Assembly (NCBI GenBank): GCA_025331565.1
Contig: JAFREQ010000009.1
Coordinates: 6,685,501-6,749,500, forward strand
Reading direction: 5' to 3'
Length of the DNA: 64,000 nt
From: Holacanthus passer
Taxonomy: Eukaryota > Chordata > Actinopteri > Pomacanthidae
The number at the start of each line of letters is the position of its first letter. The first letter of the stretch is position 1. Shown here in pieces: positions 14,288 to 26,256 of the stretch. A program made the translations under genes and the position numbers. Under the pieces are notes generated by a model. The model had not been told where the DNA came from, searched no databases, and saw only the letters and a list, made by a program, of their open reading frames with translations.

Positions 14288-14424
14288 CCAGTCAGACTAT
14301 ATGAGCAGGCCTAAGGCTTGTCTTGGAGAGAGCATCTGTCTCTCAAAGTACTTTGTAGAAACAGACACTGATCTGAAATAAAATTCACTTGGCGCTCTCA
14401 CAGAACAATCCATCTGGGGGAATC

Positions 14425-17400
14425 ATGAAAGGTGAGTCATGAGATTAATTAATGAAACACATGTTTTTAAGACAAGATAATATTCAACTGTTATCAATGT
14501 GTACAGAGCTCAGCATCTTCTCTCTCTGGGTGTTGATCAACCTGTTGCTGCTGGAGAGCTCATCATGTGCTGGTGACTCAAGTGTTGGTGAGCAGTTGTT
14601 CTTTTTTCATCACATGGTATATCAGTAAGTCTTTATCTTTTCGACTGATAATTTTAAATTTTGGTTTGAGGTGTAGTAATTATAATAATAGTGTATTTCC
14701 CGATGATACAGTTCTTTCATTTATTTTTATAAAGCTTGTAAAACATATACTGCAAGTATATGAGCTGCTGATGTTACACCACATTCTGTGGCCATTGCAA
14801 GTGTGATTGTAGGAGCACTGTTGGTTGATGTTATTGACTGTGGTAGTGGTTACTGTTAATATTATGTGATGATGTCAATGTTAAAAACAAGATACTAGAT
14901 ATAGTTGGATATCAAAACATGCTTATATTTCTTACATTTCCGGGCACAATTGGGTCACAGTTTCTGACGGCCTCTGTCAGAAGTTGACACCTTCATTCTT
15001 ATGCGTTTCTGTTGACTGATAGATTGTTTTTTATACTTTGATGAAGGTGAGAGAAATGGTTCAGCTACAGGTCTACAGAAGAACAGCAGAATTTATGATC
15101 ATCTGGAAATTGAACAAAAATATGCAGAATCTAACAATTTTCAGGTTCCTGGCCTTGTACACTTGTACAAACTAAAATCTGTGCAACAGCGCCCTCTGTG
15201 GTCACACTTTATAATGTAATAATATGGTGTACTGCAAATTTTTCTCAGTTACATTTAAAATTTGAAACAGAATTTTAATTAAACAGAGCAGAGAGTGTAA
15301 CAAATAAAAATAAGCAAATGTTTACATTATCTGTTAGCAGGGCAGGATTTCTATTCAATAATTACAATGCGTGGTTGAATCTTATATTGTAAATTCAAGA
15401 TAACCACAAGAATGGGTTATTGTCTCTGCAGTAGTGAAACCACATGTCCAGGGTGTTCCCCTTTTGCTCAGTGCATGCTGGGATAAACTCTGTCCCTGAA
15501 TACAGCAGGTGTATGGATAAACCAAAACAACAACAACAACAACAACAACAATAATAATAATAATAAAGCCACCTTTTATGTGGACTTGGTGCAGTGCAGC
15601 TTTAGAGTGTAATGCAGATCATATCATGGAGAGAAAGAGAGAGTATGAAAAAGTGGGACTGTAAAATAGTATGTCTTACAACTGGTTACACAGACAGAAA
15701 TAGGCTAATTTTGCACAGTCAGGTTTTTTTTTACTTTGATTGGATCCAAATCTGTCTATAGTTCTGCGTCCTGGACTTTCCTGGTAAGTGGAGTAAGACC
15801 TCAATAACATCAACACATCAGTACTATTTGAAACAACATCCATGCATTCACACTCAGTCTAAATCTATTATGAGCAATAGATTTAGACTGAGTAGGCTGC
15901 ACAGGCTTATCTGTGCTCTCATTCTCAGCTAATGAGGAAGAAAAAGCTGCTGTGTTTCATTATCTCAGTGAACTTCTGTAAGCATGAACGAGGGACAGGA
16001 AGCCATATTACAAAGATATGAGGAGGCCACAGCAACTTTTTTTTTTTTTTCCCCTGATGCAATGACATCTGATGAATTTAGTGGTTCCAGTATTCTGTAT
16101 CAAAAAGCGACATGAAAAACATTAATTAAGGTGGTAATGAAGCAGTTGCCTTCTCTAACCTTTAGCCCACCACTGGCTATAATCTTGGGCTGATGGTGAT
16201 GTGAGTTAATATAAGTTTAGGGTTTTGCATTAACATAGACAATTAAATGTTAATTAATTTACTTTCATGTTGTCTGTGTTTGTCTTTGGTTTCCCAAGTC
16301 TGTTTTCAGTATCATTGTGACTCATTACACCATCTGTTAATCAGGCATTTAGCTCAACAGAGACTATATTAAACTAATTATTAATTCATACAAAGCAAGA
16401 TGTTCTTTTTCCTTGTTTGCAGTGAATCCCTGTTGTTGCTACCCTTGTCAAAACTCAGGCGTGTGTGTGAGGTTTGGTACAGACGGCTACCAATGTGACT
16501 GCACTCGCACTGGCTTCTACGGAGACAACTGCACTGTTCGTAAGTACGGCAAAATTTGCATCTTCGACATAAATCTGTGTGTCATCATGGGAGTTCATTT
16601 ATAAGTCACAATCCCAGTGTCGTTCAAGTGAACGTCTGGTCAGCCTCCCGAGTACTCCTGTGAGCTCATGTGCAAATAAACACAACTTATCTGTTCACAT
16701 TAGTCACAACTTATAAACCCCTTACACAGGTTGCTTTAGTAGAAGTGGTAGAAAAAGTATTTATTTTTGATCTTTGTCCGTAGCGGAGTTCTGGACTAGA
16801 GTTCGTCTCATGCTGAAGCCCAGCCCTATGGTGGTTCACTTCATCCTCACCCACTTCCAGTGGTTCTGGGACTTGGTCAACAACTCTTTCCTGAGAGACA
16901 CATTCATGAGATTAGTGCTGACAGGTAGGAGGGAAAAGTTAAAGGTGAAAAAAACAACAACCTTAAAACCCCCAAGCAAGTCACTCAATCTGCAGAATCA
17001 CAAGCCCCAGCAGGTAAATCAACATATTTACACATTTATGGTTGCAAAATGTAATATACATTTTAAGAGACAATGCTGGCAGGAGTTTTGGTTTTATCAG
17101 CCTTGATGTATTTAGAGGTGGAGACACATTTTGATAAATATATTGCTACTGCTTTTCTTTTGCAAGACAAAATTTGTGCAAACAATTGTTTGAGCCCACA
17201 AAAGGAACTGAGATAAAAGATTTGATTGATGCTGATTATTTTCAAAGTTGCATGTTATGGCTTTGGGTGTTGTCTTGCAAGCAAACTCTGACAGATTGGT
17301 GCCAACTGAAGATGTTAATCTTTAAATTAATACACATTTGGTGAGCTAGCTATTTACAGCTGTAGGACAGTGTCTGTGGACTGAGTAAACATGTCAACCC

Positions 17401-20400
17401 AGTGCAAAGGTGTGGCTCATAGATGTGATTTCAAAAGACTGTGAACAACAATGGATCTTTACGGAAGTGAATTTTTTTTTTTTTTTTTTTTTTAAACAGC
17501 TGTTGGTTTTGGCTACACAGATAATACATGCTAGTTGGATCAATTCATCACTAATTATGATCCTCTCATGGGATTTGTTGACAGTAAGATACACAATATA
17601 TCACCAGTCTTATCCCTTATATCCATATATAATGTAGTAAACTACATAATGTTACATTCTCTCAAAGTCAGAAGCAACTTTATTCCAAGCCCTCCGACCT
17701 ACAATACCAGATATGGATACCTCAGCTGGGAGTCCTACTACAACATCTCCTACTACACCCGGCTCCTCCCTCCTGTACCTGAAGACTGTCCTCTGCCCCT
17801 GGGAACTAAAGGTGAGACCTACACAACTGTACCCAGACGACTGTGCTCTTCAGGAAATGTTTCTTTACATGTCTCTTTCTCCACAGGAAAACATCTTCTT
17901 CCTGATCCCAAAGTGTTGGCTGAGAGGTTTTTTAAGAGGAAGAAATTCCGCCCAGACCCTCAGGGAACCAATCTGATGTTTGCCTTCATGGCCCAGCACT
18001 TCACTCACCAGTTTTTCAAGACAGACCATGAAGTTCAAGGGGGCTTCACCAAGGCTTTAGGACATGGGGTGAGCTTCATTTACAGCAGGAACTTGATCAT
18101 TATTAAACAATTCAACAGTAAACCTGTTCAGAATGAAACATAGAACACATGTCTCATAATTTGTTGGTTGTGAATGTGTTTGATTTTTGAATGTATTGCC
18201 AAATTTCTCTTCCTCATGCAGGTGGATGCAAGCAACATCTATGGAGACAACCTCATGCGACAGCTTCAACTCCGGCTTCATAAAGATGGAAAGCTGAAAT
18301 ATCAGGTAATAAAGGAATAGCTCAGCATTATGGGTAATATATGAAAAGATCAATAATATCACTCGCATGTTTGTACTGTAGGTATGTAGCAGCAGCCAAT
18401 TAGTTTAGCTTAGCATAATAGCTGGAAACAGGGGGAAACAGTTAGCCTGGCTCTGTCTGTAATAAAATCTGCCTACCAGCAGAAAGCTCACAAATAAGAA
18501 CGCTCTTATTAATTTCATACAAAAACAGTGATGTATAAATCATAGTTTGTGGTTCTAGACATGGACACATGGTGAAATAAGAACATTTACAATAAGACAA
18601 AATTAGCGCACACTTTAATGCCTCAATAATTATAATGCTATAATATTGTCGGAAATAGGCCATTTTGCATGAGTGCTTTTACTTTTCATACCCATATTTT
18701 GATACGAATGCTTTTGCAATTTACTCAAGTAAAATTGTAACTGCAGGAGTATTTCTACACTGTGCTATTATTACTTTTACTTTAGTAAAAGGTTGCATTG
18801 CAAGAAACCAAATAAGCATTTGTCCAAAAATGTCCAACTAGTCAAACTACTTTCAAACCTAAAGTGTCCTCCTCTCATGTTGGTGCCGCTCATGTTTGGA
18901 AAGAGGCAGGCTGTAGCTTCATATTTACCATACAGACATGAGAGTGGTATCAGTCTTCTCGTAGAGCTCTCTAAAAGAAAGCAGTTTCCCCAAAAGTTAT
19001 ATAGTGACTAAAGTCATACCAAGTAATTAGCTCTATTAATCTTTGAAATGTCAGTTATTTTGATTGGAAAAGTAATTACTATTGTTTTGAGTAGAAATCT
19101 AATAACTCAGGTTTTGGGTGTTGTGGTATTCAAAGAGCTGTTTCTTGTATACCAAAAGACCTTTGATGACTTTAACCTCCTGTGTCGTGTGAGAATGTTA
19201 TGGTACATTTTCCAGATAGCAGCAATAGTGATAAAGTGATAAAGAGAACTAACTTTGTGCATCGCTGGCAGCTGACAGCTCCTGTCATCTCGCCTTTGAC
19301 ATGCTTGTGATCAGGACTTGAGAGGGAACTTCCTCTAGCTAAAAGCCTCTATGCTTGAGGAGGTTGTTTAAAAAAGACATCTCTGTAGTACTTTTGGCTT
19401 CGACTTGCAGGGTACTCTGTCATGACCTGTGTACAATGCAGCAGACTATAGAAAAAAATAAAAAAATAAAACTGGGTATTCAAAAGTTTAAATGGTTCAG
19501 AATCATAGACATGAACTAACAAGATTCATCCTTCAAACACACTCTCATTTGTGGATTACTGTTTTTGTTTGTTCACAGTTATTGAAAGGTGAGATGTACC
19601 CTCCTACAGTGTCTGAGGTCCCTGTGCACATGGTGTATCCTGAAGGTGTCCCTCCAGAGCAGCGTCTGGTCATTGGTCAGGAGTTGTTTGGTCTGCTGCC
19701 GGGCCTCACTATGTACTCCACCATATGGCTGAGAGAGCATAACAGAGTCTGTGACGTCCTGAAGGCAGAACATCCTACCTGGGATGATGAGCAGCTTTTC
19801 CAGACCGCCAGATTGATCATTATTGGTGAGGACCTAATTACATGTTTGTGTCAGTATTGGCATTGTGTTCTTTCTAGGTGACAGAGTGATTGGAACAAAT
19901 ATAGTACTGCTTTGTCACAAAAATAATTAGAAATTTCTATGCCAGATAATTAGTTTTATCCTCAAACACTTTTAAGTAGCTACTTAGTAACAACAAGTGC
20001 ACCTCTGGGATCTCCTTCAAGACTGTTGGAAAACCATTTCATGAAGCCTCATGAACCTCATTAAGCTAATTGAGTGTGCAAAGCTGTCATCAAAGCAAAA
20101 GGTGGCTTCTTTGAAAAATCTCAAATCTAAAACATATTCTGGTTTGTTTAACACACGTTTAATTCCATATGCATTCCTTCATGGTTTTGATGTCTTCAAT
20201 ATTAATTCTACGATGTAGAAAATTATAAAAAATAAGGAAAATATTGAATGTGAAGGTGTGTCCAAATGTTTAGCTGGTTCTGTACATATATTCTAAAATG
20301 AAGATTATGGAACTTGTAAAATATTGACTTAAGAATGTGCAAATGTTCACAGTAAGAGCAATGTGCAAAAATAAGAACCTAGAGATTTGCAGAAATGGGG

Positions 20401-23121
20401 GTCCTCACTGATGAGGCCAGCTCCAGTTGGGAAGAAACACAATAAAAGCATTAAATATCAAACAAGCAGTTTGAAACAAACACAAGAATCAACTTATCAA
20501 TTAAACGACTAATCATCAGTTAACATTTCCTTTCCTGTATTTTGATAAAGTTTGGCTTAGTGTTTGACATCAACCTTTTTTTTTGTCCTTCAGGGGAGAT
20601 AATCAACATCATAATAGAAGAGTATGTGCAGCAGCTGAGTGGTTACCGGCTGAAACTGAAGTTTGATCCCTCTCTGCTCTTCAATGAGCGTTTCCAGTAC
20701 AGCAACCGCATCGCTCTGGAGTTCTGCCACCTCTACCACTGGCACCCACTGATGCCTGACAGCTTCCTCATCGATGGAGATCAAATCCCATACTCCCAGT
20801 TTATGTACAACACCTCCCTCCTCCTGCACTATGGGGTGGAGAAACTGGTGGACGCCTTCTCCCGACAACCTGCAGGACAGGTAGTCGAATACTGTTTGTA
20901 TACAAGAACCCAGTGCCGGTGGTACAAATGCAGTTACAATCTTGTTTGTTTTTACATGTAAGAGTGACAGTATTGGAAAGTAACCAGGCACATTTACTCA
21001 AACACTGAGCTGACACTTGTACTTCACTACATGTCAGAGGCAAATATTGTAAATTTTAATCGTCTGTCTTTCAGTTACTGAAAAGTTACTGGTTACTTTT
21101 CATGTTATGAAATGTGTTGTTCAATATTTAAACTGGATTTAAACCTTCTTGGCTTGTAGCCCCTTACAAAAGCGGCAGTTGGGGCCCCTGTTTCACATAT
21201 CTATAAGTTGTTAAGGTGATTTCTAAACTTCTCTGGTGGTTTTATTAAAAAAAACCCAACTATGTCACAAAGAGGTAAACCCCACACAATTTTGTGTAGA
21301 AGAATTCTTTTTTAATCATTCCTGGCACATTAATTATCTCACAACCCCTCAGATATATATTGTGACCCTCAGGAGGGTCCAATCACTAGTTTGGGAACCA
21401 CTGGACTAAACTATTCAACTGTATATAAAGTAGTTAAAACTAGTTCATTGACCAGCTACAACAGTAAAATGGTACTTATGCACTGATGCACCAGTATTAA
21501 CAATTTAATAATGTAATTCATAATAATATAGGATGGATGTACTATTATAAAGGATGTATTAGTCTACTGTTGCATGTTATATAATGATGATATTTGTACC
21601 AAAACTGCAAACCTCATCAGGAGAACAGTCATCACAGTAAAAAGATAGATATATGACAGGAAATGCTGGGAAGGAAGTTGAGCTTTGTCTTTATCATCTG
21701 TCTTTGACTTCTGTCTGAAATGGCAAGTCTCTCCTGTTAAACACCTCTGCATGCAAATATTTTCTCAAAGAAAATCCTCTCTTCTGCTTTTATCACATGC
21801 ATGCCTTTCTGCTCGGGGGTATGTGGAAGATCTAAGAACTGTGAGAGGATCTCTCATGCCTATCACAGTGACAGCAAAACATATAACACAATACATATTT
21901 ACAACCATAAACCACCTCACAACCACTTCCTATAATCAAATAAGAGAGATAATATTTAATTTATATCTTTCAGTGGCATCACATGCACGCACAGTTTTAT
22001 TCCTGTTTGCTGAGAATGAAGATGCACAGTATCAGTCACTAAGAGAGAGGACTGTTCACCCCTCACAGTTTGTCATTTTGCTGATAGTATTACAAAATAG
22101 TTAATTAAAATAACATTGTCATCCTTGTTCTGTCTGTGTTGCAGATAGGTGGTGGTCACAACACTCCTGAAGCAGTGCTCAAAGTGGCAGAAATGGTCAT
22201 CAGAGAGTCTCGAACAACACGTGTGCAGCCCTTTAATGAGTACAGGAAGAAGTTCAACCTAAAGCCATACACCTCTTTTTATGAATTTACCAGTAAGAGG
22301 ACGTAATACTGTAAAACTGTAAAAGAGTTGCCAGAACTTTAAAAAAGCAAGTAGCTTCTTATGATTTTTCTCATATTGTTTCATTCGTCCATCCTCATCC
22401 GTTTCCTGTCCAGGTCACTATAAAGCTATAAACCAAAGCACTACATGTACCATATACAACTGATGGCGCAAGATGAAAAGTCTTTACCATGTTATTACAG
22501 TTCATCCTCTGGGAACCATGAATATCTGTAGCACAGCAAACCATGTAGTAGTTATTGACACATTTCAGTCTTAACCAAAGTGACTGACTGACTGACATTG
22601 CCATCACTAGAGCTAGGCCACAAGCATGGCTCAAAATATAAAACAATAGGTGTTACTTGACATGACTAAGTCTGGTTTATCAAGCATTGTTTTTGAAGCA
22701 TGTAAAGAAAAGCCACAAGGGTAAGGGTATTTCTTAAGTTAATTTACAGCTCTTTTCTCTTTTCCAAACAGATGACTTAGAAATGGCCAGAGGTTTAGAG
22801 GAACTCTACGGTGACATAGATGCTCTGGAGTTTTTCCCCGGTGTCCTGCTGGAGAAAACGCGTTCTAACGGCATATTTGGTGAGAGTATGGTGGAGATGG
22901 GAGCTCCCTTCTCTCTGAAAGGCCTGCTGGGAAACCCCATCTGCTCCCCTGAGTACTGGAAGCCCAGCACCTTTGGAGGAGAGACGGGCTTCAGTATTGT
23001 CAAGACGTCCACTCTGAAGAAACTGGTGTGCCTCAACACCAAGTGGTGTCCATATGTGGACTTCCATGTTCCACGAAATGAGGAGGAGGCAAAACCAAAG
23101 AAACCATCCATTGAACTTTAG
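14425..23121 (+). CDS. ptgs1: Prostaglandin G/H synthase 1 (cyclooxygenase-1), tandem copy A
   Basis: Heme enzyme of the ER and nuclear-envelope lumen that converts arachidonate to prostaglandin H2. Coding exons: 14425-14431, 14507-14587, 16423-16539, 16784-16924, 17668-17811, 17887-18068, 18222-18305, 19579-19825, 20594-20880, 22145-22292, 22772-23121; 595 residues. Exons 5-10 (144, 182, 84, 247, 287, 148 bp) match the sizes I recall for mammalian PTGS genes. Order: leucine-rich signal peptide, EGF module (exon 3), membrane-binding helices (exon 4), peroxidase/cyclooxygenase domain. Visible are Arg120 (LTVRSNFIP), distal His207 (AQHFTHQFFKT), catalytic Tyr385 and proximal His388 (LYHWHPLMP), Ser530 (APFSLKG), and sequons NCT, NIS, NTS. 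The C-terminus PSIEL is KDEL-like. Absence of the COX-2 C-terminal insertion and the LKKLVCLNTK phrase place it in COX-1. Odd: an additional Cys in the EGF module. No convincing poly(A) signal lies close to the stop. Confidence 0.95.
15526..15567. repeat. (CAA)n(TAA)n microsatellite
   Basis: About nine CAA units run into about six TAA units, inside intron 2 of ptgs1 copy A. Confidence 0.9.
15852..15893. repeat. Perfect 18-bp inverted repeat with 6-nt loop
   Basis: ACTCAGTCTAAATCTATT (15852-15869) is followed after ATGAGC by its exact reverse complement (15876-15893). It lies in intron 2 of ptgs1 copy A and would form a hairpin in DNA or RNA. The stem is short for a microRNA precursor, and no other feature explains it. 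Confidence 0.85.
18306..18560. mobile_element. TTAA-type MITE copy beside exon 7 donor
   Basis: Sequence from AAAGGAATAGCTCAGCATTA onward matches a family seen also at 33335, 35062 and 56754, including the blocks TTAGCTTAGCATAA, GCTGGAAACAGGGG and GTTAGCCTGGCTCTGTC. It begins within a few bases of the splice donor of ptgs1-A exon 7. The right end is not preserved. Confidence 0.6.
18660..18790. repeat. hAT-MITE fragment (TTACTCAAGTAAAA type)
   Basis: TTTACTCAAGTAAAATTGTAA, GGAGTATTTCTACACTGTG and TTACTTTTACTTTAGTAAAA resemble the right part of the 45397-45934 element. It lies in intron 7 of ptgs1 copy A, next to the TTAA-type MITE. Confidence 0.5.
19996..20284 (+). mobile_element. 3' remnant of a Tc1-like transposon
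   Basis: Translation near 20082-20130 gives CAKLSSKQKVASLKNLKS-like residues in shifted frames; the DNA matches the end of a Tc1 transposase gene (GTGTGCAAAGCTGTCATCAA, then AAAGGTGGCTTCTTTGAA). It is followed by the 3' noncoding tail and the terminal phrase GGTGTGTCCAAATGTTTAGC up to CTGGTTCTGTA. The transposase is broken and most of the element is absent. It sits in intron 8 of ptgs1 copy A. Confidence 0.7.
20968..21060. repeat. Fragment of CAGTGGTGG-type hAT MITE
   Basis: CAGTATTGGAAAGTAACCAGG, CATTTACTCAAACACTGAG and CTTCACTACATGTCAGAGG match the left half of the 45.4 kb element with changes. Located in intron 9 of ptgs1 copy A. Confidence 0.45.
21148..21403. mobile_element. hAT-type MITE (GGTTCCCAA family) fragment
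   Basis: Ends TTTGGGAACCACTG at 21403 and contains GTGACCCTCAGGAGGGTCC, typical of the teleost CAGTGGTTCCCAA group of short hAT elements; the left end (GGCTTGTAGCCCCTTACAAA) is approximate. Located in intron 9 of ptgs1 copy A. Confidence 0.5.
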
Positions 23122-26100
23122 TAATGTTCACCTGTTCACCTCAATGTGATTTTATTACTCATGATCACTTTATTACTATGCTGCCTACTATAGTAATCAA
23201 TATGTTTTTGTCATAATACCATTCAGATTGGATTTGTTGCTCGTGCATAGAAAAGGTCATTTTAGTACTACATGTGCTTATTGTGTATTTTTAATTTTGC
23301 CTGCGGTGAATGACATACGTATATTTACTTTGACATTTACATACATTTAAACAGGTCTACCTCTGGAAAACACAGCTGACAAATCATGCAGTTTGTGGAG
23401 ATCTGGGAAAATCAATTTGTTCATTACCATTCCACAACAATTACCTCTGGAAATTGATGATATAACTCAGTTTCACTATTTTATTCGTTTTTTCTTGGTG
23501 TGTTTTTTTTGTCCTCTTCTTTTCAAATTGGCCCCTGCAGGCTGCATATCAAAGTGTCCTGAACCCCAAATTGCCCCCAGTGGCTTTTCTAACTCTCAGA
23601 TGTATGTTGCTTTGGATAAAAGCATCTACTAAATGAATTGTACAATACATATATGGAAAGTTTCCAGACAGGATGTCAAGGGTGGTGATACACCCTCTAA
23701 GCGTGAGAAACGCTCACACACTCCTGTGGTTTTGTTTATATCCTAAGATTAAAGTGAAGACAGTGTTACTTTCATGTCCCATGTGTACATTTAGTGGTTA
23801 CTGGGTAGAGCCTGACAGAAACTGCTATGTCATGGTGACACTCATGCTGAACATAGTCTATATTCATGTAACTCTGGCGAATTCATTATGGTTCAAACAA
23901 TTGAATGCAATAATCACTTCTAATTCAAATATATTTATTACGTTACCCCAAAGTTATACTGGGCTTGATTCATTTTTACTGTATGCTAAGAACTATTAAT
24001 TGCATGTCAAAATGAAACGCCAATGTCTTTAATGGCAGAAAAGTTTGGTTGTACTGACCCCTGTGGGTGACATTTTTAAGATTGTTTCATGTATGCCAGT
24101 TTTGGGTGCTCATGATAAAATCATTGATGGCTGCTTCAGTTTCAGGGTCCTGGTGTTGTGCATGCCGGCTTAATGTTACCAGTAACAGTGCTTTTCCTCT
24201 TATGACAATTCCACTTGTCTGCTGTAAAAAAAAAAAAAAGGCTTATTCTATTGTTTGTATTGTTCAGCTGGCCATTAAAATTCAGATGACAAATGAGTCA
24301 AATTCAGTCACATATTTCTGCCTATATCACAGAGTATAAAAGTGTATTTACTATGTACTGTATTTTCTGAAACTCAAACTTGAGCTGGCAAGAAATCTTG
24401 GTCTTTCAGTCTCCCCATAACTGAAATTTTTTTCATCCCATTCATCATGCTTTCCAAGTTCTACTGTGTACGTCTACTGACCTTGTACACTGCCTTACAT
24501 CTAACTTGCCTTGTCCTTCTTTTTCTTGTTGTTGCAACCGGAGAAAAGGCAACCACAGTCATTACATGGGCTTTAGCAAAACCAGGGAGTGCACCTTTAA
24601 CCCCCAATAACCTTAACCAACCAAATTTGTAACAACTGCCAGGAAACACACGGGTAAGAATTCAGGAAATAGCGAGGAAAGAGAAGAAGGGATGGCAGAG
24701 AAGCAATAAACTCTCTTTCTCTCTTTCTCTTTCTCCCTGACACAGTGCAGCATATGTCTTTTTTGACTGTTTAAAATAGATGGTGTTTGGTGAATAAAAC
24801 ATAATAAAAACAGATCAATTTCAGAATGTCAGTGCTAAAAACGTGTACAAGTTGATTACATTCATTTATATCGTTTTATCCATTTGCCTCATTACCAAAC
24901 AGATGTCAGTGTGTTGACATGATTTTCTGTTTTTGTGTCAAAATGTGCATATGCATTGTTCCCTAGAAGAAAAGCCAACATATCATGTGTCATATGGGCC
25001 TTTATCATCTTCAATATGGGCTTGACTTTCATTGTTATACTTGAACCTGGCACAGTTTTTATTTATGTAGTCCTAAATTTGCACAATCAGAATCGGAGAG
25101 ATTATCAGGCACGAAAGCCAAAGCACAGCTGTAGCCTTAAAAACACAATGTAAGGTCATATAAGAACAAGCGCTTAGGATCTTTCTCTTTGGTAATGCAA
25201 CAAGCAAAGAATATCAACACCACATAACTCAGGACTCCGGGATAGATAATGTTACAGGGTTAAGGCCCCTGATAATTAATATCATAATCAAATGGGCCTA
25301 AAAAGAACATTACCCCAATCAAAATGAACTTGTTCAACCCCATTTTACCCACATTGTCTGGTAGTCTCAAACTCAATGACAGCAAAACCAGTAACACTAA
25401 CCTGAAATCATTCCAGAGCCACAGTGTGACTTTTTTTTTTGAAAAGAGAGCTTGTCGTTAAGAAAAAAGAAAAAAAGCAAACAAACTCTCAGATATAAAA
25501 CTTTGGTGACACAAAAAAACGTGGGAAATAGCACTGACATGGAAATTACTGCAGGTAATTTAAGCAATAAGAAATTAGGGTGAATCTGAATGCCAAATTC
25601 CATAATATGGGGTTAAGTTTACATATATTTAAAGTGGGTTGCATCCCAGTATAGATGACGTAGGTTCATTTGAGACTGCCTTGAGGACAGTCTTAACGTC
25701 AAAAGTGCTCGTCTGTTTGCATATGCAAACACATTCACCAATAACAAGAGCAGTGATGAGAATCAACACATTTATAAGCTGTAAAATGTAATAAAAATCT
25801 AATCATCTACAAATTAAATTCTGATGGAAGCATGAAAGGAGAACATGAAGCTATAAATAGCCGTATTGGTTAAATAGACGTCATAACAGCATTCGTGTCA
25901 TAAGTATTGAGCTTGGTTACATGGGCTGTGGTTTCACTAGCCTCTGTTTACATTTTGGCAAATTGGCATATTAAAAGTATGCCAAATAAAAATATCCTGT
26001 TTGTATTATATCTGTGGAGAATTTTGATGCAGAAGAAAACATGATGACTCTCAGGAAGGTTTTGAGAAATGTCTTTTTTCTTGTTTGAGACCGCTACTTT

Positions 26101-26160
26101 AGTAGTCAAAAATATTAAAATATAAAAAATTTGCACCTGACATTACACAACCAAATGTCA
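23122..26160. other. Spacer between the two ptgs1 copies
   Basis: Holds the 3' UTR of copy A (extent unknown; ATTAAA near 23748 and AATAAA near 24792 are possible poly(A) signals) and the promoter region of copy B. A SINE/LINE-tail fragment lies near 23550-23640, a poly(A) run at 24226-24239 and a CTCTTT-rich tract at 24711-24737. No coding sequence is recognised. Confidence 0.5.
23550..23640. repeat. V-SINE/L2-like 3' tail fragment
   Basis: TGTATGTTGCTTTGGATAAA followed by AGCATCTACTAAATGAATTG closely resembles the conserved tail TCGCTTTGGATAAAAGCGTC found in many teleost SINE and L2-related elements. Only the tail is clear. Confidence 0.5.
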
Positions 26161-26161
26161 G

Positions 26162-26169
26162 GATATATA
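26162..26169 (+). promoter_or_regulatory. Candidate TATA box, ptgs1 copy B
   Basis: GGATATATAGCAGAGGG lies about 90 bases upstream of the copy B start codon, a normal place for a TATA element with a short 5' UTR. Confidence 0.4.
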
Positions 26170-26256
26170 GCAGAGGGCAAAGCCAGCTCTTAATCCCAAA
26201 CTATAATTTAAATCGAAGCTCACCACACATCAAGACAGAGGTGTTTGCCGAGAGCC

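Noticed and set aside
15852..15893. Reading the perfect hairpin as a microRNA
   Set aside because: The 18-bp stem is too short and lacks the usual bulged precursor beyond it. Kept only as an unexplained inverted repeat.
17535..18143. A 202-codon plus-strand frame that looks like one long exon
   Set aside because: It is exons 5 and 6 of ptgs1 copy A joined by the stop-free 75-nt intron and preceded by intron 4 sequence; the splice sites and the copy B structure show two exons.
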